In this document: positions 1 through 8,511 of the stretch, one piece after another
Position numbering within the stretch: the stretch's first letter is position 1
Layout: each line of letters begins with the position of its first letter
The notes under the pieces: generated by a model
Told to the model about the DNA's origin: nothing
Seen by the model: the letters and a program-made list of their open reading frames with translations, nothing else
The model's database searches: none
Source of the DNA: an uncultured Selenomonadaceae bacterium
Lineage (GTDB): Bacteria > Bacillota > Negativicutes > Selenomonadales > Selenomonadaceae
DNA: 64,000 bases
Assembly (NCBI GenBank): GCA_937902665.1
Contig: CALELM010000045.1
Span: forward strand, 1 to 64,000
Direction of reading: 5' to 3'
Position numbers and translations under genes: made by a program

Positions 1-1
1 T

Positions 2-54
2 TTCCCCCACTTACAGCAAGCTGTTGAAGAAGGGGACATCTTTAGCTTCGTTAT
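2..54. repeat. Dispersed palindromic repeat, copy 1
   Basis: Bases 2-39 are identical to 28911-28948, and the match continues to about base 54 with a 2-base indel. The core can fold into an imperfect hairpin: TCCCC pairs with GGGGA on the outside and ACAGC-AA-GCTGT lies in the middle. Like copy 2, it lies just downstream of a minus-strand gene. No open frame accompanies it. It may be a REP-like or MITE-like element, or a relic of an IS200/IS605-type end. The window edge may cut it. Confidence 0.6.
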
Positions 55-142
55 ACTGACCGCATTCCAGTTTAATTGCCTATTGCAACAGAAGCTGATG
101 CCAAGAGCCAATCCCCATCTCCTGCATCAGCCTCTTTCGAGC

Positions 143-1273
143 TCAAATTCTTCCTTTGAAATCCTCGTAACCAAAATGACGAATGACCTTCCATCCTCCA
201 TGCTCAGATGCAATGATATCCGGAAGCGGCATCCCATTAAACGTATTGTTCTTTACCATAGAGTAAATTGCCATATCACCGAAAACCACACGGTCGCCTT
301 CCTTCAATGGCTCATCAAAGGAATATTCACCAATAACATCACCAGCCAAGCAGGTAGGTCCCCCAAGCTGATAACTAAACTTTTTTTCCTGTGGCTCACC
401 CGAACGAAGCACAGGTGGCCTGTACGGCATTTCGAGCACGTCCGGCATATGACAGGCGGCCGATGTGTCAAGAATCACGTTCCCAGAGGATTCCTGTACC
501 TCCATTACAGTTGCCACAAGAAAGCCTGCATTCCATGCCACCGCCTCGCCGGGTTCTATATAGACCTCCAGCCCATACCTGTCCTGCATTCTTCCAATGC
601 AGCGCTTGAGCCGCTCCATGTCATAGCCATCTCTCGTGATATGATGCCCGCCGCCAAAATTCAGCCACTTGCATTGCTTGAAATACTGCCCGAACTTCTG
701 CTCCACAACATCCAAGGTTTCCTCCAATGCATCGGAATCCTGCTCGCAAAGCGTATGAAAATGAAATCCTTCCACCAGTTCCAACGAATCCTGCTGAAAA
801 TCACGAAGCCTTGTCCCCAACCGTGACTTTGGCGAACAGGGATCATAGATTGCATGCTCCTGCGTTGAATGTTCCGGATTCAGCCGAAGCCCGCAAGACA
901 CACCTTTCGCCATCGCCTTAGGAGCAAATTTTTCCAGCTGCCTGACAGAATTAAATACGATGTGATCGCAGATTTCCGTAATTTCATCAAACTGATCTTC
1001 CCGATAGGCTGGCGAAAAAACATGGTTTTCCTTCCCCATTTCCTCATGCGCCAAACGAGCCTCATAAAGCCCGCTTGCCGTTGCGCCTACGAGATACTGC
1101 CCAATCAGCGGATAGAAGTAGTACATCGAAAAGCATTTCTGTGCCAGCAGCACCCTTGCACCCGTTTGCTGCTGCAATCCTGCCAATATCTCAAGATTCC
1201 GTTCCAATAGATTCCTATCAATGACGTAGGAGGGCGTTGGTACTTCCAGCCATTCTTTTTTCCACTCCTGCAT
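143..1273 (-). CDS. nspC: Carboxynorspermidine (carboxyspermidine) decarboxylase
   Basis: A fold-III PLP-dependent decarboxylase that removes the carboxyl group from carboxynorspermidine or carboxyspermidine, the last step of the aspartate-semialdehyde route to norspermidine or spermidine in the cytoplasm. The 376-residue protein has the usual family length. The presumed PLP lysine lies in the early LLAQKCFSMY motif, and the C-terminal half has the typical GGGHHIT glycine segment and a YIEPGEA motif. The frame is open further upstream, but two adjacent ATGs (1276 and 1273) overlap the TGA of the upstream synthase gene. A GGTGG site sits at better spacing for 1273, so I chose that start; 1276 is possible. 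The overlap implies translational coupling with the synthase. Whether norspermidine or spermidine is the product cannot be read from the sequence. Confidence 0.9.
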   Translation of the reverse strand: MQEWKKEWLEVPTPSYVIDRNLLERNLEILAGLQQQTGARVLLAQKCFSMYYFYPLIGQYLVGATASGLYEARLAHEEMGKENHVFSPAYREDQFDEITEICDHIVFNSVRQLEKFAPKAMAKGVSCGLRLNPEHSTQEHAIYDPCSPKSRLGTRLRDFQQDSLELVEGFHFHTLCEQDSDALEETLDVVEQKFGQYFKQCKWLNFGGGHHITRDGYDMERLKRCIGRMQDRYGLEVYIEPGEAVAWNAGFLVATVMEVQESSGNVILDTSAACHMPDVLEMPYRPPVLRSGEPQEKKFSYQLGGPTCLAGDVIGEYSFDEPLKEGDRVVFGDMAIYSMVKNNTFNGMPLPDIIASEHGGWKVIRHFGYEDFKGRI

Positions 1274-2472
1274 CATTCCACCATTTTGGGATCGAAGGAT
1301 TCTTTCCAAGGCAATCCCCACTTGTTGAGAGCGTCCATAAAGGGATCTGGATCAAATTCCTCGATATTCTTGACACCGGGACCTTTCCAAGTGCCGTTCA
1401 TGACAAGCATTGCCCCAATCATGGCAGGCACACCTGTCGTGTAGGAAATTGCCTGAGAACCAACCTCCTTGAAGCATTCCTGATGGTCGCAAACATTGTA
1501 GAGATAATATATCTTTTCTTTGCCGTCCTTCTTTCCGCGGAAAATGCAACCGATATTCGTCTTGCCAACCGTGCGGGGACCAAGGCTTGCAGGATCTGGC
1601 AGAACCGCCTTCAAAAATTGCAGCGGAACAATTTTCTTTCCCTCAAAATCAATCGGCTCTATCGAGGTCATTCCCACGTTCTCCAAGCATTTCAAGTGCG
1701 TGAGATAGCTCTGCCCAAACGTCATGAAGAAACGGATTCTTTTGATCCCCGGAATATTGATACCAAGTGACTCCAATTCTTCGTGATGAAGCAGGTACAT
1801 ATCCTTTGGACCAATCTCCGGAAAATCATAGACACGCTTGATCTCCATTGGCTCAGTCTCTACCCACTTGCCGTTTTCCCAGTAGCTTCCCTTTGCTGAA
1901 ACCTCACGGATATTGATTTCCGGATTGAAATTTGTTGCAAACGGATAGCCATGATCGCCTGCATTGCAGTCCAAGATATCAATATAATTGATTTCATCAA
2001 AATGATGCTTAAGCGCATAAGCGCAGAACACGCCTGTAACGCCTGGATCAAATCCTGAACCCAAAAGTGCCGTAATTCCTGCCTTTTCGTACCGCTCACG
2101 ATATGCCCACTGCCATTTGTATTCAAACTTTGCCGTATCCTCCGGCTCATAATTCGCCGTATCTACATAATTCACCTTTGCCGCCAAGCAAGCATCCATA
2201 ATCGTCAAATCCTGATAAGGAAGCGCAAGATTCAGCACAACATCAGGACGCACCTTTTCTATCAATGCTGTCAATTCTTCCACATTATTTGCATCGACCT
2301 GTGCCGTCGTGATGCGCGTCTTTCCTCCCTCCAGCTTTGCTTTCAAGGCATCGCACTTGCTCTTTGTCCGAGAAGCTATGCAAATCTCCTCGAACGCCTC
2401 ACTGTTCTGGCAGCATTTATGAATTGCCACGCTCGCTACACCGCCACAGCCAATAATTAACGCTTTTCCCAT
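1273..2472 (-). CDS. Carboxynorspermidine synthase (saccharopine dehydrogenase family)
   Basis: A 399-residue NAD(P)H-dependent reductase that condenses a diamine (putrescine or diaminopropane) with aspartate semialdehyde to give the carboxylated polyamine used by the next gene. The N terminus shows a Rossmann fingerprint (IIGCGGVASVA), followed by the saccharopine-dehydrogenase catalytic core (LGSGFDPGVTGVF, ending in TGVPAMIGAML). The start has a strong AAGGAGG site about 7 bases upstream. Its stop overlaps the start of the decarboxylase gene, so the two form a synthase-decarboxylase pair as seen in other bacteria. A TATAAT-like -10 lies upstream at 2513-2518. Saccharopine dehydrogenase itself is a less likely reading because of the paired nspC. 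Confidence 0.88.
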   Translation of the reverse strand: MGKALIIGCGGVASVAIHKCCQNSEAFEEICIASRTKSKCDALKAKLEGGKTRITTAQVDANNVEELTALIEKVRPDVVLNLALPYQDLTIMDACLAAKVNYVDTANYEPEDTAKFEYKWQWAYRERYEKAGITALLGSGFDPGVTGVFCAYALKHHFDEINYIDILDCNAGDHGYPFATNFNPEINIREVSAKGSYWENGKWVETEPMEIKRVYDFPEIGPKDMYLLHHEELESLGINIPGIKRIRFFMTFGQSYLTHLKCLENVGMTSIEPIDFEGKKIVPLQFLKAVLPDPASLGPRTVGKTNIGCIFRGKKDGKEKIYYLYNVCDHQECFKEVGSQAISYTTGVPAMIGAMLVMNGTWKGPGVKNIEEFDPDPFMDALNKWGLPWKESFDPKMVE

Positions 2473-2512
2473 GTATTGCCCTCCTTCGACGAATCCATTT
2501 TCCCACTTCTCT

Positions 2513-2518
2513 ATTATA
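2513..2518 (-). promoter_or_regulatory. Candidate -10 for the polyamine pair
   Basis: The minus strand reads TATAAT here, about 40 bases upstream of the synthase start. No convincing -35 is visible at 16-18 bases, so this is a tentative call. Confidence 0.35.
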
Positions 2519-2649
2519 ACGCAACCATTCCGAAAAATTCCATAGTTTTCTGCAGGATAACCATATCATAAGCTACGCGGGACACCTGCTTTTTCCTTCC
2601 TGTTTGACAACAAAAATAAAAATTCCCATCACATCGGTCAGCAATACAC

Positions 2650-2678
2650 TTGAAAGAGTTCTTTCCTTATGTTTTAAT
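2650..2678 (+). promoter_or_regulatory. Promoter for the VanW-family gene
   Basis: TTGAAA (2650-2655), a 17-base spacer, then TTTAAT (2673-2678). It lies 30 bases upstream of the chosen ATG and just ahead of an AAAGGAG ribosome site. Confidence 0.6.
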
Positions 2679-2708
2679 AAAGAGAAATCATTTTTAAAGG
2701 AGCATGGA

Positions 2709-3947
2709 ATGAACACCTCACTATTCACGACAAGAAATCTGCTGATTGCCATTGCGGCAGCCAGCTTTATTCTGGTTGCCGCAAGCAGCACCGTTGTCGC
2801 TGTCAAAAACAATAACAGAATCTCTATGGGCGTGCAATCTATGGGGACTTCCCTTTCCGGCATGACAAAGGAAGATGCCCAGCGCTTTTTTGAGAAAAAA
2901 GCCAAGCAGCACATTGGCGAAAAGAAGATCCCGTTGATATATGGGGAGCAGGAGTGGCAAATTGCACCAGAGGAAATCAATCTGCAACCCAAAATCGAGG
3001 AAGCTGTCGAAAATGCCTATGCGGTTGGACGCGGAAAAGGACCTTTGCAAAATATGGCAGAACAGCTTCGCTGTGCTATCGTGGGAAAAAATATAGATTT
3101 TACAGCAGAGTATGACACGGAAGCACTTGCAAACAAATTGAACAGTGTTGCACATGCGATCAATGCTCAACCACAAAATGCCTCCGTCCAGATCCAGCCC
3201 AACGGAAGCATAAAAAAAATCCCCTGCAAAATTGGAAAACAGCTCGATACAGCTTCCATCGCCAATGACATGGAACCCAAACTAAAGGCCATGCAGCTGC
3301 CGCATGAAATCGTTCTCCAACCAACAGAGATCCCACCGTTCCTCTTGGACGAGGATATCGCTTCCATCAACTCTATTCTTGCTTCTTATACCACTACGTT
3401 CTATCCGGGATTCCGAGGTGACAACATCATCCTTGCGTCCAGTCGCTTGGACAATGTTCTTGTCAAAAGCGGTGCTTCCTTTTCCTTTAATACAGCAGTC
3501 GGTGAACGCACCGCTGCCGCAGGCTACAAAAATGCTCCCGTCATCATTGACGGCAACATAGAAGACGGCATTGGCGGCGGTGTCTGCCAAGTAAGCTCCA
3601 CCCTCTACAATGCAATTCTGCTCGCAGGCCTTACCCCTACGGCACGCACACCGCATTACTACCCATCCTCCTATTGCCCGCCTGGTCTTGATGCTACTGT
3701 TGTAGACAATCTGATCGACTTCCAGTTTAAGAATCAATACCCTCACAACATCTATCTATGCGCCCATGCCTCCTCCAACGCAATTACAATCTACGTTCTC
3801 GGAACAAAATCCGACCTCAACGGTTGCGACATTTCCCTCCATACAGAGGGAACAGCCCTCCAGCCCTCTATCTATCGCCTCTACTCCAAAAACAGAACCG
3901 TAATCCAAAAAGAATTTCTCCACACTGACACCTATTCCTCACACTAA
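2709..3947 (+). CDS. VanW family protein, membrane-anchored
   Basis: A 412-residue protein with one N-terminal membrane segment (about residues 8-28, alanine-rich), then a region resembling the putative peptidoglycan-binding domain found ahead of VanW domains, then a VanW domain in the C-terminal half with the hallmark GGGVCQVSSTLYNA stretch. VanW proteins were first seen beside vancomycin-resistance genes, but their biochemical role is unsettled, and no van genes are nearby. The frame is open from 2604. The ATG at 2709 is preferred because AAAGGAG ends six bases before it and the membrane segment then lies at the N terminus. It is the only plus-strand protein gene in the first 21 kb. It has its own promoter and ends at a bidirectional terminator facing plsY. 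Likely acts at the cell envelope (inference). Confidence 0.85.
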   Translation: MNTSLFTTRNLLIAIAAASFILVAASSTVVAVKNNNRISMGVQSMGTSLSGMTKEDAQRFFEKKAKQHIGEKKIPLIYGEQEWQIAPEEINLQPKIEEAVENAYAVGRGKGPLQNMAEQLRCAIVGKNIDFTAEYDTEALANKLNSVAHAINAQPQNASVQIQPNGSIKKIPCKIGKQLDTASIANDMEPKLKAMQLPHEIVLQPTEIPPFLLDEDIASINSILASYTTTFYPGFRGDNIILASSRLDNVLVKSGASFSFNTAVGERTAAAGYKNAPVIIDGNIEDGIGGGVCQVSSTLYNAILLAGLTPTARTPHYYPSSYCPPGLDATVVDNLIDFQFKNQYPHNIYLCAHASSNAITIYVLGTKSDLNGCDISLHTEGTALQPSIYRLYSKNRTVIQKEFLHTDTYSSH

Positions 3948-3959
3948 TATGAATATGCA

Positions 3960-3996
3960 AAAAACGCACCCTTGTCAAAAGGATGCGCTTTTTTTC
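3960..3996. terminator. Bidirectional rho-independent terminator
   Basis: A 10-bp stem (ACGCACCCTT with AAGGATGCGC, two wobble pairs) is flanked by an A-run on the left and a T-run on the right. It lies between the convergent VanW gene and plsY, so it can serve both strands. Confidence 0.85.
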
Positions 3997-4004
3997 TACA
4001 AAAA

Positions 4005-4598
4005 TCAACGATGACCTGCTTTTATTTTGCTTTCCGTGCCATTCATCAATCGAACGATATTTGACCTGTGCCGTACAATGATCAATACAGCCGCCAGAAC
4101 ACCAAACCCTACATATTCCACAGGACTATGAAAGAAATAGGCACTGATAGGAACCAATGCCGCCGCCACGCAAGAACCGAGGGAAACATACTTTGTCTTG
4201 TAAACAATAGCTAGCCAAACGAGGAACACGAAAACCGTAGGCAGCGGCATGAGCATTGCAACAACGCCCAATCCTGTTGCCACGCCCTTTCCACCATGAA
4301 ATCCCAGAAAAACGGAGCAGGAGTGTCCAACGATTGCAAGAATCCCTGCAAGCACCATGGCAATCGGCGTACCAACTACAGCAGAAGCAATCCAAACACT
4401 GAAAAATCCTTTGAGGAAATCAAGAAAAAATATCAAGAATCCTGCACTCTTTCCCAAGGTTCGCCATGCATTCGTTGCACCGATATTATGGCTTCCATGC
4501 TCACGCAGGTCAACATTCCAAAGCAATTTTCCAAAAAACAAGCCGTTTGGAATCGACCCGAGGAAATACCCTATCAAACAACAGGCAAGAGTTCCCAT
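4005..4598 (-). CDS. plsY: Acyl-phosphate:glycerol-3-phosphate acyltransferase PlsY
   Basis: An integral membrane enzyme that transfers the acyl group from acyl-phosphate to the sn-1 position of glycerol-3-phosphate, the first step of phospholipid synthesis in most bacteria. The 197 residues form five or so hydrophobic helices. The conserved PlsY loops are visible: GSIPNG near the start, SHNIGATNAWR, FHGGKGVATG and the late RHRSNI. A TTG at 4601 and an ATG at 4598 are both available. AAGGAGG lies 7 bases before the ATG, which overlaps the der stop as TGATG, so 4598 was chosen. It is the last gene of a unit with der and the DUF512 gene, and ends at the bidirectional terminator. Confidence 0.95.
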   Translation of the reverse strand: MGTLACCLIGYFLGSIPNGLFFGKLLWNVDLREHGSHNIGATNAWRTLGKSAGFLIFFLDFLKGFFSVWIASAVVGTPIAMVLAGILAIVGHSCSVFLGFHGGKGVATGLGVVAMLMPLPTVFVFLVWLAIVYKTKYVSLGSCVAAALVPISAYFFHSPVEYVGFGVLAAVLIIVRHRSNIVRLMNGTESKIKAGHR

Positions 4599-5929
4599 CA
4601 ATATTCCTCCTTCTCTTCGCGATTGCGTACAATCAGTCGAATCGGAGTACCCTCAAATCCATAGCTCTCACGCAGTCGATTTTCAATGAACCGCAAATAA
4701 GAAAAATGCATCAGGTTCATGTCATTGACAAAGATGATAAATTTCGGAGGACAAACATCTGTCTGCGTCATAAAAAGAATCTTGAGTTGCCGCCCCTTGT
4801 GCATGGGCGGGGGATTCACGGAAATCGCATCCCGAATCAATTCATTGAGCACGCTTGTCTTGATACGCATGGATTGCTGTTCCACCACATACTTTACCAG
4901 TTCCGTCACACGGTTCACTCGCTGTCCGGTAAGAGCCGATGTATACAAGACTGGAGCATACTGGAGAAACCCCATCTCATCACGCAAATCATCCGTAAAA
5001 CGCAGCGTGGACTTGTCATCCTTCTCCGGATAAATATCCCACTTATTGACAACGATAATGACACCCTTGCCGGATTCGTGTGCGTAGCCAGCAATCTTTT
5101 TATCCTGCTCCGTGATTCCTTCTGCTGCATTCAGCATCATCAGCACCACATCTGCACGATCCACAGCTCTAAGGGAACGCATAACGCTGTAGCGTTCCAC
5201 AGCCTCCTCAATTTTTCCTCTGCGGCGCATACCTGCCGTGTCAATCAAAGTAAACTTGAATCCATCCTTCGTAAAATGCGTGTCAATAGCGTCCCTTGTC
5301 GTTCCTGGCATATCACTGACGATTACACGTTCCTCCCCAAGAATCTTGTTCACGATAGAGGATTTCCCAACATTAGGGCGACCAATGACTGCAATGCTAA
5401 TCTCATCCTCATCCTTTTCCTCCACCTCGACCTCCGGAAACTTGTCAACAATCGCATCCAAAAGGTCTCCAAGGTTCAAGACATTGGTTGCAGAAATGCC
5501 GATAGGATCGCCCAACCCAAGATTATAAAACTCATAGATATCCATCTCGCGCTGCGGACTGTCCACCTTGTTGACGGCAAGAACAACAGGCTTCTTGGTT
5601 CCACGCAGAACCTTTGCAACCTCCTCATCCGAGGTCGTCAGCCCTGCCCTTCCATCCACAACGAAAACGATAACATCGGCTTCCTCCATGGCAAGCTCTG
5701 CCTGCTGTCGCATGGATTGCAGTATATGATTGCTTTCATCAAATTCTATGCCGCCGGTATCCACCATTGTAAATTCATGTTGCAGCCACTCAGCATCAAG
5801 ATAAATTCTGTCCCTTGTAACTCCCGGCATATCGTCCACAATGGATACGCGCTTCTGCCCAAGCTTGTTGAACAATGTCGATTTTCCTACATTTGGACGG
5901 CCAACGATTGCTACGATTGGCTTGCTCAT
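4598..5929 (-). CDS. der: Ribosome biogenesis GTPase Der (EngA)
   Basis: An essential GTPase for maturation of the 50S ribosomal subunit. The 443-residue protein has two tandem GTPase domains, each with a GRPNVGKS P-loop (the first at residues 9-16, the second near the middle), DTGG and DTAG G3 motifs, NKVD and NKWD G4 motifs, and a C-terminal KH-like domain. The open frame extends upstream to 6043. The ATG at 5929 is preferred because a GAAGGG site precedes it and the protein then begins MSKPIVAIVGRPN, as in the family. The upstream DUF512 gene overlaps the region before this start only in its 3' end. Downstream plsY is translationally coupled. Confidence 0.97.
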   Translation of the reverse strand: MSKPIVAIVGRPNVGKSTLFNKLGQKRVSIVDDMPGVTRDRIYLDAEWLQHEFTMVDTGGIEFDESNHILQSMRQQAELAMEEADVIVFVVDGRAGLTTSDEEVAKVLRGTKKPVVLAVNKVDSPQREMDIYEFYNLGLGDPIGISATNVLNLGDLLDAIVDKFPEVEVEEKDEDEISIAVIGRPNVGKSSIVNKILGEERVIVSDMPGTTRDAIDTHFTKDGFKFTLIDTAGMRRRGKIEEAVERYSVMRSLRAVDRADVVLMMLNAAEGITEQDKKIAGYAHESGKGVIIVVNKWDIYPEKDDKSTLRFTDDLRDEMGFLQYAPVLYTSALTGQRVNRVTELVKYVVEQQSMRIKTSVLNELIRDAISVNPPPMHKGRQLKILFMTQTDVCPPKFIIFVNDMNLMHFSYLRFIENRLRESYGFEGTPIRLIVRNREEKEEY

Positions 5930-5958
5930 AATGATCCCTTCTTTCCAAAACTCTATGC

Positions 5959-7347
5959 TCAATCTCCCTGCTTCGTATAGCCGGCATTGCCCTGCCATGC
6001 ATAGGCCGCATCCTCTTGCCTTTTCTTGGAATAATTCTGCCAATCCAAAAGTGCACGGCGAAAATCCCTGCCACTGCGTACAGGCTCTATCCTTGCAACT
6101 GCAAACTCTTCCCTCAAGTCCTGAAGCCTATAATCATCCAAGAAAACATCCTCACCTGCACGAAGTGCCGACTCGGGAATCAAAATTCCGTCCCTTCGCC
6201 CGTTAACCGCTTTCAAGGCAGCAACCATATCTTTTCCTGCAAGAAGCCCTGATACATTGATGCTTTCCCCAAAGGTTCGGTTCACTACGGGAAGCACTCT
6301 CACATGCAATCGCTCACTCTGTTGCATAGCTTCCCTAGCCAAACGCTCTAATATGGGGGCGATGCTTGTTCCTGCGATTACGTCAAGGTAAACGTCTTCC
6401 GCATAGGGATCCAGCTCCAAACCAGCTTCCTGCCAATCACAAAGAAAGCTTCTCGTAAGACCAATGCCATTATCTAATTGGGGAAAACCATCATAAAATT
6501 CAGCAGGCGGCATTTCCTTGCCGGCAAGCAAATAGAATTCATCTCCCAAGTAAAGCATCGTTTTTCCCGTTTCCCTGCGAAACTTTTCCTGCCACGCTTC
6601 TACCTGCTGAATTACCTTTGCCGCACTTTCCTTGTCAAACTGCCTCAATGGATATGCATCGGTGCGGTACTTTGTCATGCCAACAGGAACGACTGCCATA
6701 GAAAGGACATACGGGTGCCGCTTCATGATTTCCGAAATCGTGCGATCCAGCTCACTTCCATCGTTCAGTCCTGCACACAAAACTACCTGTGTATGATATT
6801 CCGCACCAGCTTTCTGCAAGCGATCCAGCTGCGCAGAAATATCGGCCGCTTTCCGGCATCGAAGCATTTCTGCACGAAGTTCTGGATTCATGGCATGTAT
6901 GGACACATAAAGTGGGCTCAAATGGAACTGCTCGATTCTCCGAAAATCTGCTTCTCCCATATTGGTCATCGTAATGAAATTCCCATACAAAAAAGACATG
7001 CGATAATCATCATCCTTTACGGAAAGACTTTTTCGCATATTGGGAGCAATCATGTTGACGAAACAGAAGCAGCAATTATTTGCACATTTCCGAATCCCAT
7101 CGAAAACAGCTGATGCAAACTCGACTCCCAGCTCCTCATCACAGTCCTTGTCAAAGGAAATTATCTCCTGCTCGCCATCCTCATGCTCGACAAGCATTTC
7201 AATTTCCTCATCCGCAAAGGCAAAGCTCAAATCAATAATATCGCGAAGCCTCTGCCCATTAATTTCTATAATTTTGTCACCAGCAACAAGTTCCAGCTCC
7301 TCTGCCAAGCTATTCGGATAAACACGAATAATTTTTCCCTGATACAT
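5959..7347 (-). CDS. DUF512 radical-SAM-like protein with PDZ domain
   Basis: A 462-residue protein of the DUF512 type (TIGR03279-like). It begins with a PDZ-like segment (about residues 1-75, GKIIRVYPNSLAEEL), followed by a cysteine cluster with radical-SAM spacing C-x3-C-x2-C (KCANNCCFCF), a barrel region, and the C-terminal DUF512 domain (GTSIAPIL, VVNRTFGESINVSG). The substrate is unknown. The gene commonly neighbours der, as here, which suggests a role linked to ribosomes or cofactors (inference). The frame has a TTG at 7356 and an ATG at 7347. AAGGA ends nine bases before the ATG and directly abuts the TTG, so the ATG was chosen. Confidence 0.88.
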   Translation of the reverse strand: MYQGKIIRVYPNSLAEELELVAGDKIIEINGQRLRDIIDLSFAFADEEIEMLVEHEDGEQEIISFDKDCDEELGVEFASAVFDGIRKCANNCCFCFVNMIAPNMRKSLSVKDDDYRMSFLYGNFITMTNMGEADFRRIEQFHLSPLYVSIHAMNPELRAEMLRCRKAADISAQLDRLQKAGAEYHTQVVLCAGLNDGSELDRTISEIMKRHPYVLSMAVVPVGMTKYRTDAYPLRQFDKESAAKVIQQVEAWQEKFRRETGKTMLYLGDEFYLLAGKEMPPAEFYDGFPQLDNGIGLTRSFLCDWQEAGLELDPYAEDVYLDVIAGTSIAPILERLAREAMQQSERLHVRVLPVVNRTFGESINVSGLLAGKDMVAALKAVNGRRDGILIPESALRAGEDVFLDDYRLQDLREEFAVARIEPVRSGRDFRRALLDWQNYSKKRQEDAAYAWQGNAGYTKQGD

Positions 7348-7365
7348 TTTAAACAATCCTTATTC

Positions 7366-7396
7366 AAAACAAAGGAGTGATGACTAGCATCACTCC
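7366..7396 (-). terminator. Terminator of the ispH-rpsA unit
   Basis: On the minus strand GGAGTGATG and CATCACTCC form a 9-bp stem with a 5-base loop, followed by TTTGTTTT. It lies directly after the S1-like gene and before the DUF512 gene. Confidence 0.8.
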
Positions 7397-7428
7397 CAAA
7401 TTTCTTCCTCTATCAAATTACGGAACGA

Positions 7429-8511
7429 TTACTCAGCTTCCGCAGCAGCCTTTGCCTTCGTTACAGAAAGTGAAATGCGTTTCTTGTTCTTGTCGATGCG
7501 AAGAACCTTTACCTTAACAACGTCACCAACCTGAACAGCTTCCTCTGCGCGCTCAATGTGCTTCTCGCAAAGCTCACCCATAGGAATCAGGCCATCCAAC
7601 CCCTGTTCCATACGCATGAAAGCTCCGAAGTCCGTCAACTTAACGACTTCGCCCTCAATGACATCACCCTCTGCGTAGTTAGCAATCTTGTCATGCCACG
7701 GATCTGGAAGAGTTTCCTTGACAGAAAGGGAAATACGCTTTGCCTCAACATCAACAGACTTAACATAAACGTCAAGCTCCTGACCGACCTCAAGAACCTC
7801 AGAAGGATGCTTCACACGGTTCCAAGAAAGATCAGAAATATGTGCCAAACCATCTACACCGCCGATATCAATAAATGCACCATAGTCCACCAAACGCTTA
7901 ACGACACCCTTGACAGTCGTTTCTGCTTCCAAAGTAGCAAACACCTCATCCTGCTTTTCCTTGCGTGCTTCCTCAAGAAGCTGACGGCGGGAAAGCACAA
8001 GACGCTGCTTGTGGACATCAATCTCGATAGGAAGAACCTCTACTGTCTGGCCAATGTAAACAGCAAGATCCTTTACAAAATGAAGCTCCATCTGGGAAGC
8101 AGGGATAAAGCCCCTGAGACCATTGACAGAAGCAACCAAGCCACCCTTGACCACCTGAAGAACCTTAGCCTGAATCGTCTCATTGCGATCCTTGACAGCC
8201 TCCATTTCCTTCCATGCAACCATGCGGTCAGCCTTCACCTTGGAAAGCCGTCCACCATTGTCGCCGCCAAGAGAATCAATATAGAAATCATAAGTTTCTC
8301 CAACCTTGACAACATCTTCTGCAGACTCCGGCTCAGGATAAGCAAGTTCCCTCTTAATAACAGGAATATCCTGCTTGTAACCGATATTTACAAGAGCTTC
8401 ATTCGAGTCAACCTGCACAATCGTACCAGGCACAACCTCGCCGACCTTTATAGACTCCATTTTAGCTTCCTGCTCTGCGAGCAGGTCTTCCATTGTTAAT
8501 TCTTCTGACAC
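7429..8511 (-). CDS. rpsA: 30S ribosomal protein S1-like RNA-binding protein
   Basis: A 360-residue protein built from four S1 (OB-fold) RNA-binding domains. Repeated signatures include VDYGAFIDIGGVDGLAHISDLSW and LTDFGAFMRMEQGLDGLIPM-type segments. It is shorter than the six-domain proteobacterial S1, as usual in Firmicutes. The role is mRNA binding on the 30S subunit or a related translation function. The start is a GTG at 8511 with GGAGG ten bases upstream. It overlaps the ispH stop by 16 bases. An internal ATG at 8493 lies after that stop but has a weaker site. In many clostridia ispH and an S1 gene are fused; here they are separate but overlapping. Confidence 0.92.
   Translation of the reverse strand: MSEELTMEDLLAEQEAKMESIKVGEVVPGTIVQVDSNEALVNIGYKQDIPVIKRELAYPEPESAEDVVKVGETYDFYIDSLGGDNGGRLSKVKADRMVAWKEMEAVKDRNETIQAKVLQVVKGGLVASVNGLRGFIPASQMELHFVKDLAVYIGQTVEVLPIEIDVHKQRLVLSRRQLLEEARKEKQDEVFATLEAETTVKGVVKRLVDYGAFIDIGGVDGLAHISDLSWNRVKHPSEVLEVGQELDVYVKSVDVEAKRISLSVKETLPDPWHDKIANYAEGDVIEGEVVKLTDFGAFMRMEQGLDGLIPMGELCEKHIERAEEAVQVGDVVKVKVLRIDKNKKRISLSVTKAKAAAEAE

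Noticed and set aside
2604..2708. Upstream extension of the VanW-family gene
   Set aside because: It covers the promoter and lacks a ribosome site; the ATG at 2709 has one.
4466..5980. Long plus-strand open frame opposite der
   Set aside because: Shadow of the der coding sequence; no ribosome site or recognisable domain.
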